Part shown: positions 47,494 to 56,214 of the stretch, piece after piece
Layout: each line of letters begins with the position of its first letter
How positions within the stretch are numbered: position 1 is the stretch's first letter
From: Corallococcus sicarius
GTDB lineage: Bacteria > Myxococcota > Myxococcia > Myxococcales > Myxococcaceae
Direction of reading: 5' to 3'
Assembly (NCBI RefSeq): GCF_003611735.1
Contig: NZ_RAWG01000005.1
Coordinates: 1-64,000 of the forward strand
DNA length: 64,000 nt
Translations under genes and position numbers: made by a program
Notes under the pieces: model-generated
Databases searched by the model: none
Seen by the model: the letters and a program-made list of their open reading frames with translations, nothing else
What the model was told of the DNA's origin: nothing

Positions 47494-47868
47494 CTACGCC
47501 TTGCCGGGCTTTTCGCCGAGCCGCCTGGCTCGTTTCTCGGCCTCGCCCGGCACGTCGAACTCCGTCGGGTCGAACAGCGGCCGGAGCTCGACCTCCCACT
47601 CTTCGCCGTCTTGCACGAGGAGGCCGAACGGCGCGCGCCTTGCCCACTCGATTGCCTCGGCGAACGTCTTGACTTCGAGCAGGCTGTAGCCGGCGATCAG
47701 CTCCTTGGCTTCGGCGAACGGGCCATCAATCACCTTGCACTGGCTCCTGCTGTACCGCACGAGCGCGCCGCGGCTCATCGGCGTGAGGCCGCCGAGATCG
47801 AGCAGCACGCCGACCTTCCGCAACTCCTCGTTGAAGGAGAGTCTGAGAGCCGTCTCGGAGCTCCCCAA
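47494..47868 (-). pseudogene. YciI/DGPF-domain protein, N-terminally truncated
   Basis: The frame has the family landmarks FNEELRKVGVLLDLGGLTPM, IDGPFAEAKELIAGYSLLEV and PTEFDVPGEAEKR, so it is a YciI-like (DGPF) protein. The family's first ~30 residues (K-Y-L-L-L-I type strand) are missing. Upstream of FNEEL the sequence is unrelated and the only start is a TTG at 47868. It is best read as a truncated gene. Confidence 0.6.
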
Positions 47869-48041
47869 AATGGGCGAAAGAGTGCTCCAGAGAGCCCAAT
47901 CGGCGGCAGAGAAGAGGGGGCACTCGCTCTGCGGGGGCGAAAGCCGAGAACGCCCTCTTCAGCACCTCGAGCCAGAATCCCTTGGGATTCAGCGGCTCAA
48001 GCACGAGGGCCCGCGATGTTCATCGCGAGGCCCGTGGAAAA

Positions 48042-48212
48042 GCAAAAAGGCCCTGCCGGGTTGGGGCAGGGCCTTCTTTTTTGCTCCCCGAACGAAGGCT
48101 TCTGCGAACCCGTTCTCGGCGTTTCTCTAGAGACTGCGACGGAAAACACGAGAGACATCATGGGGTTAGGTGAAGTCCGGAAAATTCGGGGCCCGCTTGA
48201 GTGTCCGCAAAC
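48042..48212 (+). repeat. repeat block B with terminator, second copy of 38.0 kb block
   Basis: A 171-base block matching 38028-38221 in the same orientation: same terminator, then GCTCCCCGAACGAAGGCTTC and GAACCCGTTCTCGGCGTTTC, and the shared end TGTCCGCAAAC. The middle is shorter than in block A. Confidence 0.7.
48047..48082 (+). terminator. Rho-independent terminator
   Basis: AAGGCCCTGCC (48047-48057) pairs perfectly with GGCAGGGCCTT (48065-48075), followed by CTTTTTT. No intact plus-strand gene precedes it, which suggests that it moved here as part of the repeat block. Confidence 0.85.
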
Positions 48213-48889
48213 TTCCCTGCGGATGTTTCCCCGAGTAGCGCGGATTGGGGATGGCGTCCAGAAACCTTCAGTAGAAGGAGATGTGGGGAGGTGTCTCATG
48301 GGGTAGTCTATGTGGGGCTTCACGCGGCGCCGTGGGGCGGCGCCACCAACTCCTGCGTGTCCGCTCTTCCAGTGAGCGCCCTGCCTGATGCGATGCCGGC
48401 CCCTCATTCAGGTGGGAGGCTGCTCGAGGCCGTGCGCTGGTTACCTCGTGAGGAACGCCCTGCCTACAGCGGCGGTAGCGCGGGCCGTTCCATTGTGGCT
48501 GAGCCGGAAAACCTCCGTGAAGGTGGCGCTGACGCTGGGTGGCGGTTGCCGACAGCGTCGTGCTCGGGACTGTGCATGGCGAGCAGCACCTCTGGGGTGC
48601 ACGCGGGCTCTTTGTCCAACAGCACAGGTCGAGGCTGCCACTCCGCCGCGGTGAGGACGATCTGGCGCGGTTTGGGATGCAGTCCCTCGACAGGGGCAGG
48701 CGACCAGTTCGGCCAGTCGCTCATCTCCTCCTCTTCCTCGAAGCCTCGGACGTTCAACCAGGCGGGGGGGCCGGATCTCGAACCTTAAAGAGGGGCAGTG
48801 TGCCGGTGTTCCGGCTCCCTCCGCCGGCATAGGAATTCGATGGTGTCGTGCGCCGCGCTCACTGACCTTTACCCTCTGGCGGACTAGAC

Positions 48890-48934
48890 TTGACGCACCC
48901 ATGACGTAGCGACCGATTATTGGGTAGGCACAGG
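48890..48934 (+). repeat. 45-bp dispersed repeat, copy 2
   Basis: TTGACGCACCCATGACGTAG to GGGTAGGCACAGG. It ends 45 bases before the HNH gene start, so it could also carry a -35 element (TTGACG), but the copies at other places do not all precede genes. Confidence 0.7.
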
Positions 48935-48979
48935 TTATGTGCGCAGTAATGAGGCTAATCGTGAGCAAGGGGTGGAGCT

Positions 48980-50386
48980 ATGTCGGCCAAGAACGCAGAA
49001 GCGAAGGCGCACCAGGAGCACTCCTCTCCGGTCAACAAGTACAAAGCGGCCGCCCTCGTGAAGATGTCACCCCAGTTGCTGGAGTGGCTTACGAAGTACG
49101 CGGCCAAGTCCGGACATTCGCGAAAGCTTGAGTGTGTAAAGGGCCCCGATGGCGAGTTGCTTTTTGATGCGGAAGCGCTCAAGAGCTTTTCGGCCTACCT
49201 TGCAGAGCCATGGCCTGCAGAGCAGGGAAAACGTCCGAATGTTCCATCTGGCATCGAGCAAGAAATTCAAGAAGAAGCATCATTCGGGTGCGTGATCTGT
49301 AGTCGCCCCAAGGGTGAGTTTGCTCACATTGATCCAGTTCATAACAGCAAAAACAACCACCCACATAATCTGATCTACCTCTGCCCAAATCATCACGATG
49401 AGTTTGATAGACAGAAGCTGATTTCGAAGTCCGACGTTGAAAGAACGAAGAGGCAGGTTCTTGATGCTCGAACAGCCATATGGCGGGCTCACGCGGGGCT
49501 CCTTGATGAAATTCTTGCGCTGATTAAGCAGCTTCAAGCGGTAAACGTCGCGACCCAGAAAGAGCACTTTCCGGCGTTGGATGCAGTCAAGGACGAGTTG
49601 CTCAAGCACATCAAGGCTCATGCACTCGCTCCCGGCCTAAAGAAGACAGCGCCGGAGTTTGCAAAGAAGCTTGAGGTTGCGCTTGGCGACAATGCTGCTC
49701 CTGTCGAGAAGGTTATCGACGAACGTGCCAAGTTTCTCGAGGAAACGGGACTTGTAGACTGTCCGCTGTGCGATGGCTCCGGCAGTCACAACAATTGGGA
49801 GTGCCCCGCTTGCCGAGGCGAAGGAACGGTCGCGGAGAATTTGGTCGGCGAGATCGATCTGGAGCCGTACCGTCAGGAGGAATGCCCTCTCTGTAACGGA
49901 AGTGGCAACCACAATAACTGGGAGTGCCCTGTTTGTCGTGGCATTGGCACTGTTGATGCGTACTCAGTCAACGAGATTGATCTTAGTGGCTACAAGCAAG
50001 CCGAGTGCCCGCTGTGCGAGGGGAGTGGGAGCCACAATAACTGGGAGTGTGCGTTTTGTCGCGGAACCGGGAGTGTCGACGAAGGCAAATTGGAACACTT
50101 CGACCCGAGCGATTACGAGCAGGCGAAGTGCCTTCTCTGCAAGGGACGCGGGACTCACAACAACTGGGAATGCCCCATCTGCCGAGGCGTCGGAAAGGTC
50201 GATGCAGTAGCGCTCACGGACATAGACCTGAGTCCCTATCAGCAAACGAAATGCCCGGTTTGCAAGGGGAGCGGGAGTCACAACGAGTGGGAGTGTAGGT
50301 TTTGCCGAGGTGTTGGAACGGTCGACGTCGCCGCTCTTGAGCACTTTGAGCCGTCCGAGTGGGAGGACGAAGATTCCGATAGCTAA
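48980..50386 (+). CDS. HNH nuclease-like protein with five 41-residue zinc-ribbon repeats
   Basis: A 468-residue protein. Residues about 104-145 are an HNH-type motif (CVICSRPKGEFAHIDPV, then HNLIYLCPNHHDEFD): C104/C107 and C135/H138 would bind structural zinc and H116-N-H the catalytic metal. A helical linker (150-255) follows. Then come five copies of C-P-x-C-x-G-S-G-x-H-N-x-W-E-C-x-x-C-R-G, starting at C261, C302, C343, C384 and C425, an exact 41-residue period. The CxxCxGxG style resembles DnaJ zinc fingers. GGAG precedes ATG 48980. Lower GC than its neighbours suggests transfer. A nucleic-acid-targeting defence protein is plausible. Confidence 0.8.
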   Translation: MSAKNAEAKAHQEHSSPVNKYKAAALVKMSPQLLEWLTKYAAKSGHSRKLECVKGPDGELLFDAEALKSFSAYLAEPWPAEQGKRPNVPSGIEQEIQEEASFGCVICSRPKGEFAHIDPVHNSKNNHPHNLIYLCPNHHDEFDRQKLISKSDVERTKRQVLDARTAIWRAHAGLLDEILALIKQLQAVNVATQKEHFPALDAVKDELLKHIKAHALAPGLKKTAPEFAKKLEVALGDNAAPVEKVIDERAKFLEETGLVDCPLCDGSGSHNNWECPACRGEGTVAENLVGEIDLEPYRQEECPLCNGSGNHNNWECPVCRGIGTVDAYSVNEIDLSGYKQAECPLCEGSGSHNNWECAFCRGTGSVDEGKLEHFDPSDYEQAKCLLCKGRGTHNNWECPICRGVGKVDAVALTDIDLSPYQQTKCPVCKGSGSHNEWECRFCRGVGTVDVAALEHFEPSEWEDEDSDS

Positions 50387-50457
50387 AGCAGCCGAGAGCT
50401 CATTGCTGCGTTCAACCTAGGTTTTCTGTCACACAACCACTCGGGAAATTCGTTGGG

Positions 50458-50826
50458 GTGTGCGACGGGATGGAGAGGGAAGAAGAACATTCAGGGCGCA
50501 TGTGTCCGCTATGGGGGAGGGTGGGGTGTTGGTTCAGAGCGGAAGAGGGGCTATCCAAAGGAGGAAGGACTTGGAGTTGTCTGGTCGAGACGGTGGAGCC
50601 GCTTTGGGAAAACCGTCACGTCGCTGACCGGACGGTTACCGAGCGCGAGCAGGCGCAGCGTATGCGCGCAGAGCAGGCAGAGGCGGAGGCGGCGAAGCAG
50701 AAAAAGCAGGCCGAGGTCGTCGCCGCGGAATCCGCCAAACTGAAGCAGCAGCTCACCGTCGCTGAGGCCGCACAATCGGGTGCTACCGAGGACACCAGTA
50801 AGCCGGTGGCCTCCGCGTCGGAATGA
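50458..50826 (+). CDS. possible coiled-coil protein
   Basis: A 122-codon frame with a start resembling GTG. The second half is a clear coiled coil (EREQAQRMRAEQAEAEAAKQ; LKQQLTVAEAAQ). A strong terminator follows at the stop codon, which supports a real gene end here. The N-terminal half is less convincing and may be a decayed part. It lies 72 bases after the HNH gene. Confidence 0.45.
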   Translation: MCDGMEREEEHSGRMCPLWGRVGCWFRAEEGLSKGGRTWSCLVETVEPLWENRHVADRTVTEREQAQRMRAEQAEAEAAKQKKQAEVVAAESAKLKQQLTVAEAAQSGATEDTSKPVASASE

Positions 50827-50858
50827 AGGCCCTCCTCCATCCTGAGGAGGAGGGCCTT
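50826..50858 (+). terminator. strong Rho-independent terminator
   Basis: AAGGCCCTCCTC (50826-50837) pairs perfectly with GAGGAGGGCCTT (50847-50858), followed by a short T-run (TTTCAT). It closes the HNH/coiled-coil gene unit. Confidence 0.85.
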
Positions 50859-50950
50859 TCATCCACCTGGGGCAAGGACGTTTCACCCCGGAGGATGGCT
50901 GCGCTGACGGTGACCTCCGCGCGCCTCGGTTACTCGCATTGATGCGCTGC

Positions 50951-50995
50951 TTGTCGCACTCATGACGCAGCGACCGAATTCTGGGTAAGCACGGG
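50951..50995 (+). repeat. 45-bp dispersed repeat, copy 3
   Basis: TTGTCGCACTCATGACGCAG to GGGTAAGCACGGG. It lies between the terminator of the HNH unit and the 3' end of the PfkB gene, that is at the border of the two modules. Confidence 0.65.
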
Positions 50996-51010
50996 CGTGG
51001 GCCGCGCTAA

Positions 51011-52084
51011 CTACGCGTGGAGCGACCGAGCCCCCGAGCAAGTGAGGCACTCCTTGTTGTTGCTGTGCCCGTTTACGCGCTTCTTCGACTGAACCTCCGC
51101 AACGCTCGGTTTCTTCGTGCCCTTGACGATGGCAGCGGAGAGCTCGAGGACGCGATTCGCGTCGGCGATGTACATAAGGCCCCGAGCCCCCTCGAAGCCG
51201 CAGTTGAGCGCGGCCAGCGCTTGTCCCTGCTGGATCGCGAATACGATGGCATCGAAGTCGGCCACTGCCTCGTCCGGGGATGCTCGCTTGCGCATCAGTC
51301 CGTGGATGAACCCTGCCGTGGTCCAGTCGCCAGCGCCAGCGGCATCGCGCAGTTCTGGAGCAGAGAAGGCGGGAAGGTCCTTCCATGCCCCCGCACGACC
51401 GTTGGCGCGCACGCGGAGCCGCAGCCCCTTCGCTCCGAACGTTTCGACCTCGACCGGCACCTTGGTTTTGGCGACGACGTCGTGGACGCCCTCGATTCGA
51501 TCGTTCGCGTACTTCACAACGTGAGCCGCCTTTAGGCACTCAGCGAAGAGTCGCTCGTCCTTGATGCCCGAGGGCTCGAACACGACGAGTGCTCCGTTCG
51601 CCCGGCTCTTCTGCGCGAGCTCGAGTGTGCCCGGTGCGACGCGGTCGAAGTAGAATACCGAATGAGAGGGAAGCTTTGCTGAGATGGTCGCCGCCTCGCT
51701 AGTCAGCAGCGGTCGGTATGCCGGGAGCGTCGCTCCGCATACCGGGCATGCCCGGGAGAATCGGTGGCGCGGGCGCCCCCTCGCGTCCAGGTAGTTTTCT
51801 TGGACGATAATCGGCGTTCCTCGACCAGTCTCGACTTGCAGGAGCTTGGTGTTGACGTGCCACTTCGAGAGATCGTCGACGAGTTCGCGGCCGACATGAT
51901 CGTCGCCGATGCGTCCAACGGCGTTCGCATTCCAACCGAAATACGCCAGGATCGTGAGAACGTTGCCGCACGACCCTCCCGCGAAGCGCTTCTCGGTGGC
52001 GGTGGCCCCGACAGAATTTCGGATGACGTCGAGGACGATGAATCCTGTTCCCACACAACTGTACTGATGGGCTTCACGCGGCAT
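51011..52084 (-). CDS. PfkB family carbohydrate/nucleoside kinase
   Basis: A 357-residue ribokinase-fold kinase, last gene of the five-gene operon. PfkB motif 1 is GGSCGNVLTILAYFGWNANA with GRIGDDHVG (about 37-65). Motif 2 is DAAGAGDWTTAGF (about 247-259, catalytic D253). An unusual insert at about 108-127 carries CPVCG, which may bind zinc or mark a lid variation. The C-terminal 40 residues are basic. The substrate is probably a sugar or nucleoside. Its ATG overlaps the upstream stop by 11 bases. Confidence 0.85.
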   Translation of the reverse strand: MPREAHQYSCVGTGFIVLDVIRNSVGATATEKRFAGGSCGNVLTILAYFGWNANAVGRIGDDHVGRELVDDLSKWHVNTKLLQVETGRGTPIIVQENYLDARGRPRHRFSRACPVCGATLPAYRPLLTSEAATISAKLPSHSVFYFDRVAPGTLELAQKSRANGALVVFEPSGIKDERLFAECLKAAHVVKYANDRIEGVHDVVAKTKVPVEVETFGAKGLRLRVRANGRAGAWKDLPAFSAPELRDAAGAGDWTTAGFIHGLMRKRASPDEAVADFDAIVFAIQQGQALAALNCGFEGARGLMYIADANRVLELSAAIVKGTKKPSVAEVQSKKRVNGHSNNKECLTCSGARSLHA

Positions 52085-53210
52085 AGCATTCCCCAGAGAG
52101 CCACATCGTGAACAGCGTCGGCAAAGGCGCCGGGCCGACCGATTCATCAACGTGGTACCCCTGCGACTCGACGTGGGCAACGCCCACAAGCACCTTCGGA
52201 TCTCGTCGGCCGAGCTCGTAAGCAGCAAGCAGTACGCCGATCGACGCGAGCTTAGAGGACATGGCTGAGAGTGCGACCTTGCATCCTCCCAGCGGTTTGA
52301 GAGCGCGGTCGTAGTGGAGGATGGACCGCATAAGCTGCCGGTACACCTCAAAGGGATTGGATTCGGCGGCGTAAATAATGTTGCGTGGCTCGACACGGAG
52401 CTGGTCGAAAAGCAGCTTCCGGTATTCGATCATGATGGAGTCCCCCTCGCGTGGGTCTTGCGCCGGCGAGGGAAGCAGCGGGCAAATCTCGTCAGGCATG
52501 ACAAGAGTGTGAATGCGTTCCAATTGGGCTTGCTGACGCTTTCCAAGGACCGGAATCCAAATCTTTGGCTGGCTACTGGTGGATTCGCTCTCAAGAGCGG
52601 CCGCCGCGAAGCCGAAGAGGTAGTTCGCACTCTCCTCCAAGCCTTCGTCGACAATAGCGTTATCCGAAGTCGGTGAGTGCGAGACGATTACATGCAGATT
52701 ACGCTTCTCGCCATCCTCTTGCTCTACGTCGAAGAGCGCTAAGAACTTCGCCAGCAGCGGCAAGTAGAGCCCGCGGGGCAAAGCGCTGATGTCGACAACA
52801 ACGTCGGTGTAAGACCTGAATTCGGCCGACGATGCAAATTCCTTCGCAATGCTCCGAGCACTAATCCGCCGTCCTTCTTCCGAGAACATCGTAATGTCTC
52901 GGTGCCCGATTTGACCACGTCCTCTGACGAGTTCGGCGAGCCGGTCACCATTCGCCTTGCGCTGGTCCACGCGGGCATGAGATGCCGACTCAGCACCCTC
53001 TTGGAATGCGAGCAGAGTTACATCACGCGCACCTTGGCCGCCGAGGCTCAGAATTTGTTCGATGCCGTCGCACATGCGCGAATCGAACCCATGCCCGAGC
53101 ACGAATAACACGTTCCTTTTTCGTTCGGCCAAGAACATCTGCCAGAACTCGTTGAAGTGCCGCCCCTCACGAAGGAAGTAGTCACGCCAGCGAAGGCTGT
53201 CAGTGGTCAT
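52074..53210 (-). CDS. Rossmann-like protein of unknown function (operon gene 4)
   Basis: A 378-residue protein with two Rossmann-like halves. The first has NVLFVLGHGFDSRMCDGIEQ (about 33-52) and VVVDISALPRGLYLPLLAKF (about 134-153). The second has RNIIYAAESNPFEVYRQL, then KVALSAMSSKLASIGVLLAA (about 325-344) close to the end. This pattern resembles sensor or effector domains with a CARF-like or nucleotide-binding layout, but I cannot match it to a named family. ATG 53210 overlaps the ATPase stop (ATGA). Confidence 0.75.
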   Translation of the reverse strand: MTTDSLRWRDYFLREGRHFNEFWQMFLAERKRNVLFVLGHGFDSRMCDGIEQILSLGGQGARDVTLLAFQEGAESASHARVDQRKANGDRLAELVRGRGQIGHRDITMFSEEGRRISARSIAKEFASSAEFRSYTDVVVDISALPRGLYLPLLAKFLALFDVEQEDGEKRNLHVIVSHSPTSDNAIVDEGLEESANYLFGFAAAALESESTSSQPKIWIPVLGKRQQAQLERIHTLVMPDEICPLLPSPAQDPREGDSIMIEYRKLLFDQLRVEPRNIIYAAESNPFEVYRQLMRSILHYDRALKPLGGCKVALSAMSSKLASIGVLLAAYELGRRDPKVLVGVAHVESQGYHVDESVGPAPLPTLFTMWLSGECYAA

Positions 53211-55129
53211 AGCAAGAGCCGCTCCTGTCGCGATGGGCGAAATCCAAGCGTCGGCCACGTCATAACATCTTGAAGGCGCTTCTCGCGGAAGCCACCGTAA
53301 TGCAACGGAAGGTCGTACTTCGCACACACGAGGCGGTTCAGGTACAGGACAACCACACGCCCCGACGGCCGCGGGCGATCAACGTCGGGAAGCAGGAGGT
53401 TGTATTGCAACGCCGTCGAGAGGACGTCTCCGAAGGCTGCGAAATCGGGGCGCGTCTTTCGCGTTTCGGGGTCGTACAATGAACTGCAGTCTGCCATCGA
53501 CAGTGAGAAGCCGGTCACACCCGGCGCATAGGGGGCGTTCGGCTGGTAAGTCTCCTCGCGGCAGAATTGCCCGATGGCGTCGAGGAAGTTGAGCGCCGCC
53601 CGACCATTCCGTGCTCGACGTGGAAGGTCCTTCATGCGCTCGTCGAACGCATCCTTGATGATGCGTTCTTGGCGTTGCGGTGACAGGCTCGTAGGGCGGC
53701 GCATCACCGCAGCCGCCAAGGACTCCTCGAACAGGTCGCCAGCAAGACGAATGAACTGCTCCACGTTGAAAGAGCCAAGGCTGGCAAGCCTACTGAGTCC
53801 GAAGTAGTAGGGGAAGCCGAACTCTTTGCTCAAGAAGAGTTCGGCAGCATTGCGCTCGGACGCTTCTTCTTTGTCGTCGAGCTCGCTCGCACTGAGCAAC
53901 TCGGGGAATAGGCTCTGCTGGGGCTTCCCCGCGTGTCGTGCGATTAGAATCTCAAGCGTTCGCCACTTGATGAGTTGATGGCGGATACTGCCGTCTATTT
54001 CGGTGCGAGATTTCACCCAGTCGGCGTACTGAGGCTTTGCGACAGCGAGCGCTTCGACGCGTTTGCGAACAACAGTCAGCGCGGCCTGCGTCTTTTCATG
54101 CCAAGCTGGAGCCTCGAGATCTGCTTCAATGGTGGGAGCAAATGCGTCGGGCGCGTTGGTTCCTGCCGATTCAGCCGCCATGCGGGCCCGTCGTTCGGCG
54201 ATGAGCTTCACCGCAGGCTCGAACTTGCCTTTCTTCCATTCTCGCTCGAGCGCTATCACGAGATGGTCGCGGCCACTCAACACGCCGTTCGCCAGGAGTT
54301 CCTCGTTGGCCAGCGCCTCGAAGCGCTCGGCAAGCCACACAGTTGAACGCGCCCGCTGGTCGACGACAACTTCGAGCAGTGCAGAGCGTTGCGAAGGTGC
54401 CAGCTTCTGCATGTCATCAAAAGTGATGAGCCAGCGAGTCTCGAAGGGCTTTCCGTCGAGGTGGATGCAGTTAGCATCGAGTAGGCGCAACGAGAGGAGT
54501 GCGTCGTGCCCAGACGGACCAGAGCCGTCGGGGGACATCAGGGTGTCGATGAGGTCGGCGACGCGTTGCTCAATCAATTCAGCCCAGCGCTGAACGGTGA
54601 CGCCTTCGGCGGGAAAGGTGAGACCAGGGATAATGTCGTCTGGTGGCGCAACGAGGCTGAGTCGACCTAGGTCATCGGGGAATCGAAGCCCGCGGATGAC
54701 GAGGATTGCGCGAAGAGCCCCCAGGATGACCCGCGCATCGATGAGTGCGAGAAGTAGCCGCTTCGCGCGCGCTGGGTTCAATCCGACGTCAGCGAGTGCT
54801 GGGTACGTTCGTGCGCAGGGAAGCATGACGGACAAGATATTCGCGCCGTGATCCGACACTGCGCCTAGAGCCTTAAGCTTGCCGAAGAGGTCCTTGGTCG
54901 CGTCGTTGGTTTTCATCGCCACCAGATGCTGTAGCACTGATGGCGTAAACAATTTCAGCAGAGAGGTCTTCCCTCCACCTGGCGCGCTGCGGATGAACAG
55001 AGGGCGACCGCTGAGCGCATCCTCGGGCAACAGCTCGAGCACTCCATGGCCGAACAGTCGCAGAAAGTCTGCGTCAGAATCGATGCTCTCGGCCGTTTGC
55101 AGGCGAAAGGGGTTGCGTACGTCCTTCAT
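53207..55129 (-). CDS. P-loop ATPase, ORC/CDC6-like (operon gene 3)
   Basis: A 640-residue ATPase. Walker A is APGGGKTSLL at about 49-58 and Walker B is WLITFDDMQKL at about 233-243. The rest is helical, with a winged-helix-like C-terminal half. It matches the AAA+ ATPases that NCBI, from memory, names ORC-CDC6 family. It probably acts as the sensor or motor of the operon, on nucleic acid or a protein complex. ATGA overlap with the upstream PRTase gene and with the downstream gene. Confidence 0.8.
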   Translation of the reverse strand: MKDVRNPFRLQTAESIDSDADFLRLFGHGVLELLPEDALSGRPLFIRSAPGGGKTSLLKLFTPSVLQHLVAMKTNDATKDLFGKLKALGAVSDHGANILSVMLPCARTYPALADVGLNPARAKRLLLALIDARVILGALRAILVIRGLRFPDDLGRLSLVAPPDDIIPGLTFPAEGVTVQRWAELIEQRVADLIDTLMSPDGSGPSGHDALLSLRLLDANCIHLDGKPFETRWLITFDDMQKLAPSQRSALLEVVVDQRARSTVWLAERFEALANEELLANGVLSGRDHLVIALEREWKKGKFEPAVKLIAERRARMAAESAGTNAPDAFAPTIEADLEAPAWHEKTQAALTVVRKRVEALAVAKPQYADWVKSRTEIDGSIRHQLIKWRTLEILIARHAGKPQQSLFPELLSASELDDKEEASERNAAELFLSKEFGFPYYFGLSRLASLGSFNVEQFIRLAGDLFEESLAAAVMRRPTSLSPQRQERIIKDAFDERMKDLPRRARNGRAALNFLDAIGQFCREETYQPNAPYAPGVTGFSLSMADCSSLYDPETRKTRPDFAAFGDVLSTALQYNLLLPDVDRPRPSGRVVVLYLNRLVCAKYDLPLHYGGFREKRLQDVMTWPTLGFRPSRQERLLL

Positions 55130-56214
55130 GACTCCCTCCGGTGACGACTCACGCGAGGGAACAGGGGACGCACGGTGTCGCTATCCTCGGCCCACAGCAC
55201 AAAGATGGAGTTGTTTGGGGTGTTATGATGGATGACGAGCGGCAGCCCTCCGTTCTTGTATCCAAACGGTACATCGCCCTCCCATTCAGGGTGCTTGTCC
55301 TTTGCTCGAGGGTCGTAGTACTTATTGATCAACTCGATCACTGGCTCAGTGTGTGATGCCTGGAGTGAGATGCTATTTTCGATGCGCTGAACACACAGCA
55401 CCGTAATATCGATTCCATGCGTCTTTCTGAGGACGTCCGCGCCTCTCTCAATGTTGACCAGAGCTTGCGCCGTGGCGACGTAGAATACGACTACTAGCCG
55501 AGTTTTCGGGAATGAGACGACGGTCCTCCATTCCGCGCTATCCTCGCTCTCTTGTAGCCGCTTGACGAACTTTGCGAGCTTGCCCTTGGCTTGTTGGCCA
55601 TCCGCCGTTAGGCAGCTTGTTCCACTAGCCGTGAAGTCGTCGAGCAGAACGAGCGTCGGCGCGACATCCGTGTGTCCACGCTTCTCGTTGAGCCACGTTC
55701 GGATCTCGCGGACCTTCTCCTTAGAGATCTCATAGCTGCTGAAGATCTGCTCGTGGCTCAGTTCCTTGTTGCTGCGGCGGAACAGGTCGATCCGCGCCCC
55801 GTCGCTCAATCCGAAGAACAGGCTTGCAGCTTCGAGTTGTTTGAACGCGCCGGTCGCAAGGACTTGGCTGACACGAAATGGAGGAAGGTTTGCATCCGTC
55901 GCGGCCTTCTCGATGAACAAGGGGCGAATCACGTCTGGGTACGCGATGGCGGCGAAGTGGGCCATCTCGGCATGCGACAAGAAGACGAGCCTACTAACGA
56001 CGAATTCGTAGGCGGTCTTCCGTTCTGCGAGCGTGCTAAACTGTTCGAGCCATAGAGCAAGGCTCTCGACGAAACGCATGCCGGGGCTGAATTGTTGGTA
56101 TTCGTCGTACTTGAGCGCAGCGAGGGCTTGAAGGACAGGCCGCTGCCGGGCGATGTCCTCGTTTGTCCACTCCATCACGTTGCCAAGCAGGCGTTCGGCG
56201 AGTGCGTCTCTCAT
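55126..56214 (-). CDS. phosphoribosyltransferase-like protein (operon gene 2)
   Basis: A 362-residue protein with a type I phosphoribosyltransferase core. The PRPP loop LVLLDDFTASGTSC (about 188-201, D192/D193) is followed by the family's usual strand order; SDGARIDLFRRSN (about 137-149) could serve as loop I. An N-terminal helical extension of about 110 residues and a C-terminal GGLPLVIHHNTPNNSIFVLW are extra to housekeeping enzymes. From memory this is the type termed PRTase-CE in conflict systems. ATGA overlaps tie it to both neighbours. Confidence 0.8.
   Translation of the reverse strand: MRDALAERLLGNVMEWTNEDIARQRPVLQALAALKYDEYQQFSPGMRFVESLALWLEQFSTLAERKTAYEFVVSRLVFLSHAEMAHFAAIAYPDVIRPLFIEKAATDANLPPFRVSQVLATGAFKQLEAASLFFGLSDGARIDLFRRSNKELSHEQIFSSYEISKEKVREIRTWLNEKRGHTDVAPTLVLLDDFTASGTSCLTADGQQAKGKLAKFVKRLQESEDSAEWRTVVSFPKTRLVVVFYVATAQALVNIERGADVLRKTHGIDITVLCVQRIENSISLQASHTEPVIELINKYYDPRAKDKHPEWEGDVPFGYKNGGLPLVIHHNTPNNSIFVLWAEDSDTVRPLFPRVSRHRRES

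Larger units (their letters stand above)
47869..48979. other. degenerate region upstream of the HNH gene
   Basis: Holds repeat block B (48042-48212), a minus-strand frame at about 48464-48724 (MSDWPNWSPAPVEGLHPKPR near its start) that looks like a short decayed gene of unknown family, and the 45-bp repeat copy 2 at 48890. No intact gene is supported. Confidence 0.4.

Noticed and set aside
48464-48757. Minus-strand 97-codon frame as an intact gene
   Set aside because: TTG start, out-of-frame-looking C-terminus and location in a degenerate stretch; kept only as a possible relic.
48890-48934. The 45-bp repeat as simple promoter of the HNH gene
   Set aside because: Copies 3 and 4 do not lie upstream of a gene in their orientation, and no constant -10 follows; a promoter role cannot explain the family.
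49700-50350. CRISPR-like periodic repeats
   Set aside because: The 123-base period is the coding trace of the 41-residue protein repeats, with spacers that are also coding; not a CRISPR array.
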